DNA of 64,000 bases from Solibaculum_A intestinale (GCF_040096205.1 NZ_JBBMFD010000015.1:1-64000); one strand, 5' to 3'; positions 50,323 to 59,966 are shown, numbered from the stretch's first letter. The notes: generated by a model from the letters alone, not told the origin. Numbers and translations: made by a program.

Positions 50323-51984
50323 ATGAGCATCGATCTTCCTATGCTCGACACTATGTACGAGCAGCTGCACGCCACCGTGGAGCGGTATCCCAATTCCACG
50401 GCCCTGATTTACTACGGCACCCATCTTTCCTTTTCCCAGCTTGACGACCTGGTCAACGGCTGCGCGGCCGGCCTGAAAGCGCTGGGAGTCAAAAAAGGGG
50501 ACCGGGTGACCATCTGTATGCCGAACCTTCCCCAGACCATCGCCGTAATTTATGCGGTCAATAAAATCGGGGCGGTGTGCAACATGCTCCATCCTCTATC
50601 TGCGGCGTCGGAGGTAAAGCATGGGGTAGAGCTGGTGAAAAGCAAGGTGGCGTTCTGCTTTGATATTTCGGAAAAGGCTTTTGACGGTCTCCCCGTTACC
50701 TTAATCTGCTGCAAAACCGCCCAGTTCTTCGAAAAAACCCCGGTGGGTTTTGTGCGGGGCAAGGTGTACCTGCACCGCACAAAGGACAAGCGGGCTCCGG
50801 CCCAGGTGGGGCATAAGCTCAGCTGGCAGGGCTTCTTGGACGGGGGCAAGGCCTACCTCAAGCGTCACGGGATTCCGCCCACGGTAGGCACACGGGACGA
50901 TACGGCCGCCATTATGTACACCGGCGGCACCACCGGCAGCCCCAAAGGGGTCATGCTTTCCAACGACGCGGTCAACCACCTGTCCTTCCAGATGTTCCCC
51001 ATCGCCAAGGACGTGCTGGCGTCCGACGGGATGCTGGGAGCGCTGCCGGTCTTTCACGGGTTCGGTTTCGCGCTGTGTATGCACACGGCTATGTGTGTGG
51101 GAATGCGGTACGCGCTCATTCCCCGCTTTGACCCGAAAGACTGCTGCAGCATGATTTTAAAAGAAAAAATCTCGCTGATTTTCAGCGTTCCCGCCTTCTT
51201 TGAAGGGCTTCTCAAGTGCGGCGGCCTCAAGGGACAGGACCTTTCCTTCATCCGACTGGTGGGTTCGGGGGGCGACATGGTTTCCGACGATCTGAAAGCG
51301 CGGATGGACGCTCTGCTCAAGGAGGGCGGCTCGAATACCTATCTCATCTCCGGGTACGGGCTGACCGAGTGCGTCACCGCCTGCACCATGGCCCCGCCGG
51401 CGGAGAAAGTGGGTACCGGCTGTGTGGGGACTCCTTTTGATGGAAACGAGATGAAGGTGGTGCGCCTTGGTTCCACGGAGGCGGTTTTAGAGGAAGACGG
51501 GGAAATCTGCATCACCGGCCCGACGCTGATGAAGGGATACTGGCAGGATGAGGAGGAGACCGCCAAGGTGCTCAAGCGCCATGCGGACGGCAAGCTTTGG
51601 CTGCATACGGGGGACATCGGGCGCATCGGCAGGGACGGGCAGCTTTACTTCAAGCAGCGGCTCAAGCGGGTGCTTAAGGTGTCCGGGTACCTGATTTATC
51701 CGTCGGTGATCGAGGAACGGCTGCGGTGCAACTCCCTGGTGGAGGACTGCTGCGTGGTAGGGGTGCAGACCGCAAGCGGCACCAAAGTCAAGGCTTATGT
51801 GGTGCCCCAGAGGCCAGCGAAAACGCAAACCGAACAGGAACTCCTGGCGGAAGAGCTCAAACGTTATTCTTCCCAGACCCTCAACCGGTGGAGCATCCCG
51901 GCCCAGGTGGAGTTTCTCCCGGAGCTTCCCCGTACCAAGATCGGGAAGGTGGACTTCAAGGCGTTGGAAGCCAGGCAGTCCTGA
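50323..51984 (+). CDS. acyl-CoA synthetase (AMP-forming ligase family)
   Basis: A 553-residue adenylate-forming enzyme expected to activate a carboxylic acid to its CoA thioester. The ATP loop is YTGGTTGSPKG (199-209); SGYGLTE, the LHTGDIG hinge Asp and the C-terminal Lys in LPRTKIGKVDF are present. Substrate unknown; similarity is to medium/long-chain fatty acid or O-succinylbenzoate-type ligases. Start ATG 50323 has AAAGGAT upstream; a longer frame from 50224 is open but starts without an RBS. It precedes a pyruvyl transferase gene by 24 nt, so the acid could be a cell-surface substituent. Confidence 0.88.
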   Translation: MSIDLPMLDTMYEQLHATVERYPNSTALIYYGTHLSFSQLDDLVNGCAAGLKALGVKKGDRVTICMPNLPQTIAVIYAVNKIGAVCNMLHPLSAASEVKHGVELVKSKVAFCFDISEKAFDGLPVTLICCKTAQFFEKTPVGFVRGKVYLHRTKDKRAPAQVGHKLSWQGFLDGGKAYLKRHGIPPTVGTRDDTAAIMYTGGTTGSPKGVMLSNDAVNHLSFQMFPIAKDVLASDGMLGALPVFHGFGFALCMHTAMCVGMRYALIPRFDPKDCCSMILKEKISLIFSVPAFFEGLLKCGGLKGQDLSFIRLVGSGGDMVSDDLKARMDALLKEGGSNTYLISGYGLTECVTACTMAPPAEKVGTGCVGTPFDGNEMKVVRLGSTEAVLEEDGEICITGPTLMKGYWQDEEETAKVLKRHADGKLWLHTGDIGRIGRDGQLYFKQRLKRVLKVSGYLIYPSVIEERLRCNSLVEDCCVVGVQTASGTKVKAYVVPQRPAKTQTEQELLAEELKRYSSQTLNRWSIPAQVEFLPELPRTKIGKVDFKALEARQS

Positions 51985-52008
51985 CGTTGGGCAAAGGAGG
52001 ACGCATTT

Positions 52009-53076
52009 TTGAAAATCCTGTTACTCGCCTATCTCGACCGCAATTTTGGAGACGACTGTATGGTCCGCCTCTTTTTTCAGTCCTTTCCAGAGCATGAAGT
52101 GTACCTCTGCTGCCGGGACGATACGCGGCTTCTCCCTTTTGCGGACCTGCCCAATCTGCGGGTATTCCGTGGTTCCCTGAAGGCTGCCTCTAAGGACAAA
52201 AGCTTTGACGCGTGCGTTTACATTGGCGGCTCCACGTTCATCATTCATTCTTGGAAACTCGCACTGGTACGGGTGCTGACGGATGATCTGGCCCTATGGC
52301 GATTTCTGCGCAAGGACGGGCTTCTGGTTTACCTGGGATGCAACATCGGCCCTTTTCACTGGAAGCATGGGAAGCGCTTGGTGCGGTACGAGCTGAAAAA
52401 GGCTTCTCTGACAACGGTGCGCGACCGGTATTCCCTGTCGGTGGCAGAGGGGCGCAACTGCCGGTATCACGCGGACCTGCTTTTTTCTATGAACCTGCCG
52501 CGGGTAGAACCGTTGGGAGATTTCCTCGGCATCACCTGCTACAACAATCTTCAGCATGCAGGCGTGTGTGAAAAGAACGCGGCATTTCTCGCAAAACTTG
52601 CGGACCAGTATATCGAACACACGGGAAAGGGTGCCCTTCTCTTCGCCTTCGACACGGGGGTGGAAAACGACCTGTTCGCCGCCCACCTGGTCCTTTCCCA
52701 TATGAAAAACAAAGAGAAGGCGCAGGTGGTCGCTCATCTCGATAACGGGGAAACGGTGCTTGCCGCCATGCGGCAGTGCCGCACGCTTGTCTGCGTGCGG
52801 CTGCATGCGGCGGTAACGGCGCTGCAAATGGGTCTCCCATTGGTCCCGGTGACCTATTCGGATAAGATGAACCACCTGCTCGACGAGCTTTCCTTCCCAG
52901 GTAAGCGGTACCAATGGGGGACTCTGTGGGAACTCCCGGTCTCACAGGTGCTCGACGAGGTGCTGACGGCGCCCCGGCCTCAGGTGGATAAGGAAGCGCT
53001 GGCACGGGACGCGTATGGGCATATCGAGGAGCTAAAGGCGCTGTTCTCCCAGTGGGAAGCGCGGCACAAACGATAG
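52009..53076 (+). CDS. polysaccharide pyruvyl transferase family protein
   Basis: A 355-residue enzyme of the CsaB-like family that adds ketal-linked pyruvate, from phosphoenolpyruvate, to glycans. The N-terminus MKILLLAYLDRNFGDDCMV, the YIGGSTFI glycine loop and the C-terminal CVRLHAAVTALQMGLPLVPVTYSDK region fit the family. Start is TTG 52009 with AAAGGAGG 8 nt upstream. Probably cotranscribed with the acyl-CoA ligase; together they suggest surface polymer modification, which is inference. Confidence 0.88.
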   Translation: MKILLLAYLDRNFGDDCMVRLFFQSFPEHEVYLCCRDDTRLLPFADLPNLRVFRGSLKAASKDKSFDACVYIGGSTFIIHSWKLALVRVLTDDLALWRFLRKDGLLVYLGCNIGPFHWKHGKRLVRYELKKASLTTVRDRYSLSVAEGRNCRYHADLLFSMNLPRVEPLGDFLGITCYNNLQHAGVCEKNAAFLAKLADQYIEHTGKGALLFAFDTGVENDLFAAHLVLSHMKNKEKAQVVAHLDNGETVLAAMRQCRTLVCVRLHAAVTALQMGLPLVPVTYSDKMNHLLDELSFPGKRYQWGTLWELPVSQVLDEVLTAPRPQVDKEALARDAYGHIEELKALFSQWEARHKR

Positions 53077-53120
53077 GCTTCCCGACCCTTTGCAGAAAAA
53101 ACCGATTGTGGGCGAATATA

Positions 53121-53160
53121 AAAAGGGGAGCTGCCGTCCGGCGGCTCTCCTTTTATTTAT
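53121..53160 (+). terminator. terminator after the pyruvyl transferase gene
   Basis: AAAAGGGGAGCTGCCG (53121-53136) pairs, with two wobbles, with CGGCGGCTCTCCTTTT (53139-53154); T-rich tail. Confidence 0.8.
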
Positions 53161-53338
53161 GGGTTGAGGGGTGTCGACCAGTGTCTAAGGCGATGGGTGA
53201 ACGCTCTCGCCGGGAGCGGGAAGACTGTAAGCGGACAGCTGCGGTACCAGGTATCTTTTCCCGCCGCCCGGAATGATGAAAGGAGTGCTGCTCGCAGTTG
53301 GATTCCTCTACCGGCACATCCGATGATTCTACTGACTG

Positions 53339-53372
53339 AAAAACAAAGGCGCAGGGAAATCCCTGCGCCTTT
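53339..53372 (-). terminator. terminator after the PL11 gene
   Basis: AAAGGCGCAGGG (53345-53356) pairs with CCCTGCGCCTTT (53361-53372); GTTTTTC follows on the minus strand. Confidence 0.85.
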
Positions 53373-53417
53373 GCCGCATTCCGCGGGATTATCTATGGAT
53401 TGCTGTTATCTGCAAAA

Positions 53418-56400
53418 CTACCGGATGATTCTCACCGTGTAGTCGACGTCGGTGGCTTGGTACACACGGTCCGCTCCGGCCACGCGCACGTTGAGGGTAC
53501 GGGTACCGATGGAACCGACGCTGGTGGCGTAGGTCCAGGTACGGGTGCCGTCCGCATTGTCCACATAGCTCAGAGAAGACGGGGCAAGACCCATGCCACT
53601 CTCGTTGAAGAGACGCACGAAGGAAACCGCCTGGTTGGTCTTAATGGTGACCTCAAAGGTCTGGTTTACCTTAACGGTGGCCTTTCCGTTGACGGAGATG
53701 GCTTGCGGAAGCTCTTCGACAGGAGGCGCCACCGTCTCGTTTGCGATGGCGAAGCTCACGGTTGCACCGGTATCTTCGTAATCCGCAAAGACCTTCAGGG
53801 TGCGCGTACCCACTGTGCCGAGGCTCAGCTTAAGGGTCCAGGTCAGGGTATTGTCTTCGTTGAGGACAGGCTCCTCATGGGTGCTGACCAAGCCCGCGCC
53901 CAGTTCATTGGCCAGGTAGACGAAGTCCACATTCTTGCCGGTGGTAACGGTAACCGTGATCTCGCTGTTGGGCTTATAGCCGGGAGCATCCGTCGAGGCG
54001 GTCACCGGGGTGTTGGAATAGTACATGGGATAGGTGGGCAGTTCCATCGCCAGGACCTGATCCTTCACATCCTCGCCCAGGTAGAAGCCCAGGTGCGGCG
54101 GCTGGTTGTAGCAGCCGTTCTGATTGGCGACCGCATTGCGGTAAACCGGATCATGCATGAGGGTGTAGATCATGTAGTCGGTGGGGATATCGGTGGTATA
54201 GATGCGCAGCTCAGAAGAATCCGCCGCGCGGGTGACGATTTCCTCGCGCCAGTCGCCAAGAATGTCGGCGGCCAGATTGGGGGTGTTCTTAGTGCCGTTG
54301 TTGGTCATGGTGCCTTCGAACACATCCAGAACATCCATATTGTTGGTTTCCCAATTATACTTATAGATAGTTTGGGCGGTATAACCGTCGGGAGCGCCGA
54401 TGTTTTCGCCATCGGGCAATTCAGACAGCAGGTCACCGTCCCAGTAAGCACGCCAGTTGCAGGAGAAGTTGACGCACTTGGTTTCAGCGATGACTTCACC
54501 GTAGACATTGTAGATGGAGCCAGCGGGAACCTGGCCGGGCGTTTCGTTGCCGGGACGCTGGGACCAAATTTCAAAGCCGGGATTCGGGGTGATGTTGGCA
54601 GCCACGCCGCGGCCGGCGTCGAAGTTGCCAATCTTGTGACCCAGCAGACGGGCGCCGTTGCCGGCGTCGCTCAGGGCATAGTTGACGACCGAGTTGCCAG
54701 ATTCATAGGGCTGGAACACTTGAAGGCGATCGGATTCGGGGATCATGGCAGCCAGATGGATGGTATCGCCGTGAGCCACGTTATCCATGCCGTTCTTGCC
54801 GTTCTTGATCCAGAGGATAGAACCGTCGTGGTCCAGCGCGATGGAACCGAGGATCAACTCGTCATAGCCGTCCGCGTCCACGTCGCCGGCGGCATTGTTA
54901 TGGTTACCCTTACCGCCGTAGCTGCTGCCAAGGGGCGCGGAATCAAAGGTCCAAACTTCTTGCAGCATGTCGTCAATCAGCTGATAGGCAACGACCGTGG
55001 TTCTAGCATAGTAGCCGCGGTTCATCAGCGCGGTCGGACGAACGGCGCCTTCCTCACTGGAAGACAGATCCGGCAGATAACCGAACGCGCAGTTGTAACG
55101 GTCAGAGCGGTTGTAAGAACTGTCGCCCCAGTCGCGGACATTGCCCACCGGGAACGCATAGTCACAGTAATCGATGACTTCGCCGGTGAGGCCGTCAATG
55201 GCGACCATGTACTCGTTGCCGCCGTTGATATGGCCGGTACCGGAACCGGAGAGAATCACATTGGTACCTTCCAGGGAAGGATCACCCACGATGTCGATAA
55301 TGGTGGACTCGTCGTCCATGTCGATCTTGCCTTCGGCATTGGGGGCGTAGGTACGGGTGCCGTCGGCGCCCTTGATCAGGAACTCGGCTTTACCGTCCAT
55401 ATCGAAATCGTAGAACAGGAACTGGCTGTAGTGGGCGCCGGAGGATACGTTGTAGCCCATGGCAAGTCTCCACAGCACGGTGCCGTCGAGTTTGTAGCAG
55501 TCAAAGAAGGTGGGGCTGCTCAAAACGCCGGAGGTACCAGAATCGAACTGGTTGGAGGGATACCACTTCACGACGATTTCATATTCGCCGTCGCCATCCA
55601 CGTCGGCAACGCCGGCATCATTGGCAGAGTAAGTCGCTACCACCTTGCCTGCGATATCCGGATGATCGCCCGGGTACTGCAGCGGGATGGCCATGTAGTT
55701 GTTCTCCCAAGCGGCCGTTTCCTCGCTCATGGAAGAAACGCCATTGAGGATCGTCTCAACCACATACTTGTCGCCGGGCTTGCCGTCCTTATCCACAAAG
55801 TTCGTCACATTGGTGATGGGCTGGGCATTGATCTTCTCACCGTTGCGATAGAGATTGAAGGAGATGTCCTTGCCGTATTCGGAGGCAAGCAGACGCCAGG
55901 AAACAAAGATGCCGTCGTCGGACTTCAGCGCAACCACGCCGCGGTCGAGCCATTCCATGGAACGCTCATAGCCGTTGTAGTTGGTGCCAAGGTCCGCGTA
56001 GCTGACGCGCTGGGTGGCGGTAAGGTTTCTAGTCAGCTCATAGGGAACCGCATCGCTGCCTGCGACCGGATCTCTCGCCACGATGTTGGTGGTGTAAACA
56101 TAAATGCCTTCCTTGGACGCGTCAAAAGGATTGTCGGAAGTCCAGCCGGAGATATCCGCCTGAATCCACTGGCCGTTGCTCAGCTTCACCGGCACGGTAG
56201 CGGGCAGAGCGGGGGCCTCCGTCTGCGGATAGTCCACCTGAATGGTGATCATTTCCTGAACGGATTCCACGTAGTGGTACTTGTGATAGTCCATCTTAAA
56301 GGTGGCTACCAGATTGCGGGGATTCTCGGTTCCTTCCAGAACCAGCGGGGCGGTATAGGTATAGGTCTGGAACACGGCCGGGTCAAACGCCGGCTCACTG

Positions 56401-57290
56401 GTCCATTCGCCGACCTTGATGGTCTTCTCGGAGCCGTCGCCCATCAGAGCGTTGACTTCGGTGGGGAGGGCAATGGTATCCAGGGAGGATTCCACGCGGT
56501 CGGCAGGCTGCTCGATGGACAGGATGTTGTTGGCCGCATAGGGCTCGTAGGAGATCTTAAAATTATCCAAGTCCTCATATACGGTAACCGGGTTGCCGCC
56601 GTTGCGGCCGCCCCAAAATACCATACGGTTGAAATTGGCATGGTTGGCGGCAATGTCGATGTCACTGAATACGGTGGCGGTAGCGCCTTCCACATCCCGG
56701 GGCGTCAGGGAGACGCTCATTTTGTGGTTGACAAAATCGAAGTCCAGAACTACCTTATACCAAACCTTGGTGGCAAGGCCGGTATTGGTGATTTTGGTGG
56801 TGGCGGGGTCGCCGTCCACAACCAGGTCGGTAAGGCCGCTGACGCGGCCATAGTTGCCGGCGACAAAGCCCAACTGGCCCTTATTGCCGAACACGAACTG
56901 GAACATGGGCGTATTGGTCGCGCTGCTGTAGAAGCGCAGGGCGCCGATGTTGCGGGCGTTGGGCACATCGCCGGGACGGTAATCAAAGGAAATCTGAAGG
57001 GACTGCGAATCAATGTAATCGAATTCCTTCATGCTTCCACGGTCGCCGTTGCCCTGCTGATGCCAGGTTTCCAGGTAATGGTTTCCGTTTTCTTCGGCAA
57101 GGTGAACGTCAAAGACACCCGTGCTTCCTACGAGGTCTTTGTTTCCTACGGTTCCCCAGAATTGTTCGAAGTCGCCCTCGAAGTCATCAAAGAAGGGATT
57201 CGCAGGTGCCGCGCCAAACGCAGTCATCGGCACAATGCCGATGAGCATGACTGCGCTCAGCAGGATCGCAAGTAGTTTCTTTGCTTTCAT
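53418..57290 (-). CDS. secreted rhamnogalacturonan lyase, polysaccharide lyase family 11
   Basis: A 1290-residue exported lyase that should cut rhamnogalacturonan-I by beta-elimination. Signal peptide about 1-26; a concanavalin-like domain (about 32-235); Ig-like domains (about 240-430); the PL11 beta-propeller (about 435-1060) with WLDRGVVALKSDDGIFVSW, DVDGDGEYEIVVKWYP, SGAHYSQFLFYDFDMDGKAE, NRSDRYNCA, RGYYARTTV, GKGNHNNAAGDVDADGYDE and AYWDGDLLSEL. The C-terminal 190 residues hold two copies of the about 90-residue module also found in the GH43 protein. No dockerin. RBS AGGAGGAG precedes ATG 57290; it has its own promoter and terminator. Confidence 0.93.
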   Translation of the reverse strand: MKAKKLLAILLSAVMLIGIVPMTAFGAAPANPFFDDFEGDFEQFWGTVGNKDLVGSTGVFDVHLAEENGNHYLETWHQQGNGDRGSMKEFDYIDSQSLQISFDYRPGDVPNARNIGALRFYSSATNTPMFQFVFGNKGQLGFVAGNYGRVSGLTDLVVDGDPATTKITNTGLATKVWYKVVLDFDFVNHKMSVSLTPRDVEGATATVFSDIDIAANHANFNRMVFWGGRNGGNPVTVYEDLDNFKISYEPYAANNILSIEQPADRVESSLDTIALPTEVNALMGDGSEKTIKVGEWTSEPAFDPAVFQTYTYTAPLVLEGTENPRNLVATFKMDYHKYHYVESVQEMITIQVDYPQTEAPALPATVPVKLSNGQWIQADISGWTSDNPFDASKEGIYVYTTNIVARDPVAGSDAVPYELTRNLTATQRVSYADLGTNYNGYERSMEWLDRGVVALKSDDGIFVSWRLLASEYGKDISFNLYRNGEKINAQPITNVTNFVDKDGKPGDKYVVETILNGVSSMSEETAAWENNYMAIPLQYPGDHPDIAGKVVATYSANDAGVADVDGDGEYEIVVKWYPSNQFDSGTSGVLSSPTFFDCYKLDGTVLWRLAMGYNVSSGAHYSQFLFYDFDMDGKAEFLIKGADGTRTYAPNAEGKIDMDDESTIIDIVGDPSLEGTNVILSGSGTGHINGGNEYMVAIDGLTGEVIDYCDYAFPVGNVRDWGDSSYNRSDRYNCAFGYLPDLSSSEEGAVRPTALMNRGYYARTTVVAYQLIDDMLQEVWTFDSAPLGSSYGGKGNHNNAAGDVDADGYDELILGSIALDHDGSILWIKNGKNGMDNVAHGDTIHLAAMIPESDRLQVFQPYESGNSVVNYALSDAGNGARLLGHKIGNFDAGRGVAANITPNPGFEIWSQRPGNETPGQVPAGSIYNVYGEVIAETKCVNFSCNWRAYWDGDLLSELPDGENIGAPDGYTAQTIYKYNWETNNMDVLDVFEGTMTNNGTKNTPNLAADILGDWREEIVTRAADSSELRIYTTDIPTDYMIYTLMHDPVYRNAVANQNGCYNQPPHLGFYLGEDVKDQVLAMELPTYPMYYSNTPVTASTDAPGYKPNSEITVTVTTGKNVDFVYLANELGAGLVSTHEEPVLNEDNTLTWTLKLSLGTVGTRTLKVFADYEDTGATVSFAIANETVAPPVEELPQAISVNGKATVKVNQTFEVTIKTNQAVSFVRLFNESGMGLAPSSLSYVDNADGTRTWTYATSVGSIGTRTLNVRVAGADRVYQATDVDYTVRIIR
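53421..53978 (-). repeat. tandem about 90-aa module pair in the PL11 protein
   Basis: Residues about 1105-1184 and 1196-1290 share LxNExGxGL, DGTRTW (second copy; NTLTWT in the first) and SxGxxGTRTLxVxAD. The first copy matches GH43 module 1 (YLANESGMGLVS), the second GH43 module 2 (LFNESGSGMVS), so the order is the same in both proteins. Confidence 0.85.
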
Positions 57291-57340
57291 TTTCTCTCCT
57301 CCTAATGCATTTTGGCCATAGATACTATGACCTTGCCTTT

Positions 57341-57369
57341 ATTATGCATTTCGCTCGTTATCATGTCAA
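57341..57369 (-). promoter_or_regulatory. promoter of the PL11 gene
   Basis: On the minus strand, TTGACA (57364-57369), 17-bp spacer, CATAAT (57341-57346). The sequence further upstream to 57480 is strongly AT-rich. Confidence 0.75.
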
Positions 57370-57488
57370 TTCCAAAAAGGTAAAACTTTGTACTTAATTT
57401 TTTACACTATTATAATTAGTTACCAAATGTTAGTACAACTTTTCATTAAATAATACACAAAAAAATTCATATTTATGGCAAAACGCAA

Positions 57489-57529
57489 AAAAGCAACCAG
57501 ATTACCATGTGTGTAATCTGGTTGCTTTT
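57489..57529. terminator. bidirectional terminator after the PHP gene
   Basis: 17-bp arms (57489-57505 and 57513-57529) with a 7-nt loop, A and T runs on the two sides. Confidence 0.88.
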
Positions 57530-57542
57530 ATATAGACAATTG

Positions 57543-58856
57543 TTACATGATCGGATTCTTTTTTCCGTGCCAGAAGAAATACTCCTGGGTTCCCATCTGC
57601 CGATAAGTCTGGATGCGCTTGGTAATGTCCTCATCCTTGGCGATGGATTCCTTGGAGAAAAGGGACTGCTCCAGATTTTTGGTGGCGGCCAGCTCGTGGC
57701 CAATAAGCGCCCAAGTGGAGTCAAAAAGGTTGGCAAACTCCGGGTTTTCCATAGCCTTGCAGATGAAGGACTGGCGGGGCTGGTTGATGTCCTCGCCGGA
57801 AATCTCCATGAGGTTGTAGCGGGCGCAGTATTGCTTGATGCGTCCCAGCTGCTCCATGGTGTTGCGGGAGGGCATGTAGGTCACGGCGTTGAAGCCAAGC
57901 GCATGGATGGCTTCAAACAGCTCGTCAATGTACTGGTCCTCAAACCGCTGGGCCTTTTTGTCGCCGGTGACCGACTCGCCCACGTCACCTAAATACGCAT
58001 AGGCGCTGATGGCCCCGATCTTCCTGGCAAACTCCACCGCTTCCCTGGCATGGGGGCATTCGTCGGTGGCTTGGATGTAGAATTTCGGAACAAATTCGCT
58101 TTTAAGTACGCCCAGCAGGTCGTACATGGCGTGGGGATTCTGCTCGTCTAAGAGATACCCTTCGATTTTCGGGGAAATGTTGAGCTTCATTTCGGTTTTC
58201 AGGAAGGTGACAAGAGCTTCCCCTTTCCCGTACTTTCCGATGATTTTATTGGCAAGGGCCGCGGTAATATGCCGCTCGGTGATGGAGCCGCCCCTGGCGT
58301 TTTCGGATATGGGGTATACGTCCTCGTCAAAGTCCACCGACAAGCCGTAAGGCGCCACCAGTTCGTTAATCTTTTTGGTCATGGCGCGGTTGCGCAAATT
58401 GCGCGCCTCCCGGTAGGGCCGGATGAAAGCCTCCACCTTATCAATCTGGGTATGGGGGATGCCGTGGATGGCCATATAAAAGATGGATTCCTGGTCGGGG
58501 TTGTTGATCCGCCGGCCATAGAGGGGGGTGTCGTCGGCCTTGGCGCGCAGTTCCATGCCGATGGTGGTGGCCATTCCCACGATCTCGCCGGCCTTGATGA
58601 ACTCTCTGGCGCCCGCAATGGAATCGTGGTCCATGATTCCCGCCGTCTGCAAGCCCGCCTGGTAGGCCATCCATACCGCCTTGGTGGGCGAATAGGGCGA
58701 AAAGGAATAGGTGGTGTGGATGTGGTTATTGACGGAGTTGAGCTGCTTAGGCGCCTCCATCTCCCCGTCCTGGATCTTCTGCATGAGCGCTTTCAATGCG
58801 TCCAGCCGGTCCCAGCTGTCCGGTGCGTTTAACTGGGCGATCATCTCGTCAAACAT
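57543..58856 (-). CDS. PHP-domain metal-dependent phosphoesterase-like protein
   Basis: A 437-residue cytoplasmic protein. The PHP domain begins at His45/His47 (NNHIHTTYSFSPY) and continues with MDHDS (75-79), typical metal ligands of the polymerase and histidinol phosphatase family. The remaining 300 residues are unfamiliar, with repeated His/Glu/Asp (ATDECPHA, EISGEDIN). Start ATG 58856 has AAGGAGAGG upstream; it begins about 30 nt after lplA. Why it follows lipoate metabolism genes is unclear; a role with phosphorylated sugars is only a guess. Confidence 0.82.
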   Translation of the reverse strand: MFDEMIAQLNAPDSWDRLDALKALMQKIQDGEMEAPKQLNSVNNHIHTTYSFSPYSPTKAVWMAYQAGLQTAGIMDHDSIAGAREFIKAGEIVGMATTIGMELRAKADDTPLYGRRINNPDQESIFYMAIHGIPHTQIDKVEAFIRPYREARNLRNRAMTKKINELVAPYGLSVDFDEDVYPISENARGGSITERHITAALANKIIGKYGKGEALVTFLKTEMKLNISPKIEGYLLDEQNPHAMYDLLGVLKSEFVPKFYIQATDECPHAREAVEFARKIGAISAYAYLGDVGESVTGDKKAQRFEDQYIDELFEAIHALGFNAVTYMPSRNTMEQLGRIKQYCARYNLMEISGEDINQPRQSFICKAMENPEFANLFDSTWALIGHELAATKNLEQSLFSKESIAKDEDITKRIQTYRQMGTQEYFFWHGKKNPIM

Positions 58857-58887
58857 GTGGTCCTCTCCTTTCAAATCCGTTCTCCTT

Positions 58888-59859
58888 TTAAAAAAGCGCC
58901 GCAGCAAAGTCCCCTGCGTTGGCGCCCCATAGGCAGCGCTCCACCTGTGCGTGCGAAAGCGCCTGCATTACCGCGTTCCTCTCATGAGGAACGCCGGCGA
59001 GGGCCTCCTCCAGCAGGGAAACATCCCGGTCCCCGAAAAAGTCCCCGAACACGCGGATGGCGGCAATGCGGCCTTCCTTTACGTTGAGATGAATCTCCGC
59101 CGTGCCGCTTGCAAACTTGTATTCCGCGTACACCTGGTATTTGGGAGAATCCCCATAGTTCCAAGCCCAGGTGGCGTATTTTTCCTCCCGCAGCCGGGTA
59201 ATGGCAGCCTTGTCCGCCTCGGTCAGGGAGTATGCCTGTGCGTCTCCTGCACAGACCTCCTTTGCCACATGGCCGATAAAGTCTTCCACCGTCATGGGGG
59301 CTTTTAGGTGCTCGGAAATGTTCGTCACCCGGGAGCGCACCGACGCGACCCCTTTGGACTGGATTTTTCCCGGCTTTACCTTCAACGCATCGGTTAGGTC
59401 GGCCATGTCCGCAGAAAAAAGCAGCGTTCCATGGTGCATCATCCGGCCGTTTCTGACGCACTGGGCGGTACCGGAGAACTTTTGCTCCCCAATGCATAGG
59501 TCGTTTCGTCCCCGTAGGGCGGCGTCCACCCCAAGGGACTGGAGCGCCCGCAGAATCGGCTGGGAGAAATGGGCAAAATCGGTGGCGTGGCCGCTGCCGG
59601 ACACGAGAAAGGTATAGTTGACATTCCCGAGATCGTGAAACACCGCGCCGCCGCCGGTCAGGCGGCGCACCACCGGGATGCGGTGGGCAGTGACATAATC
59701 GTAGTTGATTTCCGACATGGTGTTCTGGTTGCGCCCGACGATGATGGACGGGGCGTTGCGCCAGAGCAGAAAAATGTCCTCCTGGAAGGTGGTCAGAAGG
59801 TACTCTTCCGCGGCCAGGTTAAAATAGGGGTCGGTGGAAGCGTTGAAAATATACAGCAT
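58888..59859 (-). CDS. lplA: lipoate-protein ligase A
   Basis: A 323-residue enzyme that activates free lipoate with ATP and attaches it to the Lys of E2 or GcvH. The signature RRLTGGGAVFHDLGNVNYTF is complete, with QKFSGTAQCVRNGRMMHHGTLL and the accessory C-terminal domain (WAWNYGDSPKY), so it should be able to catalyse both steps. It follows the E1 gene by 132 nt with an intervening hairpin and serves the neighbouring 2-oxoacid dehydrogenase. Confidence 0.95.
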   Translation of the reverse strand: MLYIFNASTDPYFNLAAEEYLLTTFQEDIFLLWRNAPSIIVGRNQNTMSEINYDYVTAHRIPVVRRLTGGGAVFHDLGNVNYTFLVSGSGHATDFAHFSQPILRALQSLGVDAALRGRNDLCIGEQKFSGTAQCVRNGRMMHHGTLLFSADMADLTDALKVKPGKIQSKGVASVRSRVTNISEHLKAPMTVEDFIGHVAKEVCAGDAQAYSLTEADKAAITRLREEKYATWAWNYGDSPKYQVYAEYKFASGTAEIHLNVKEGRIAAIRVFGDFFGDRDVSLLEEALAGVPHERNAVMQALSHAQVERCLWGANAGDFAAALF

Positions 59860-59938
59860 AAAACGGTTCCAGCTCCTATGGGAAAGAATTCCTGCCTCGT
59901 CCGGCTCCCTTCTTCTCGAAAAAGCCCTCCATAGCAGG

Positions 59939-59966
59939 ACAGGGGCAATTTTTCAATTGCCCCTGT
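59939..59966. repeat. 12-bp hairpin between E1 and lplA
   Basis: ACAGGGGCAATT (59939-59950) and AATTGCCCCTGT (59955-59966) with loop TTTC. There is no T run on the minus strand, so partial termination or mRNA processing is more likely than full termination. Confidence 0.65.

Larger units (their letters stand above)
53077..53417. other. gap between pyruvyl transferase and PL11 genes
   Basis: About 340 bases with two terminators pointing towards each other and no supported gene. Confidence 0.6.

Noticed and set aside
53400..57275. A 1291-codon open frame on the plus strand, almost exactly opposite the PL11 gene.
   Set aside because: It is the mirror of a GC-rich sense gene that avoids codons giving antisense stops. 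The product is Gly/Val/His-rich without domains, and there is no RBS; the sense strand has a signal peptide and PL11 motifs.
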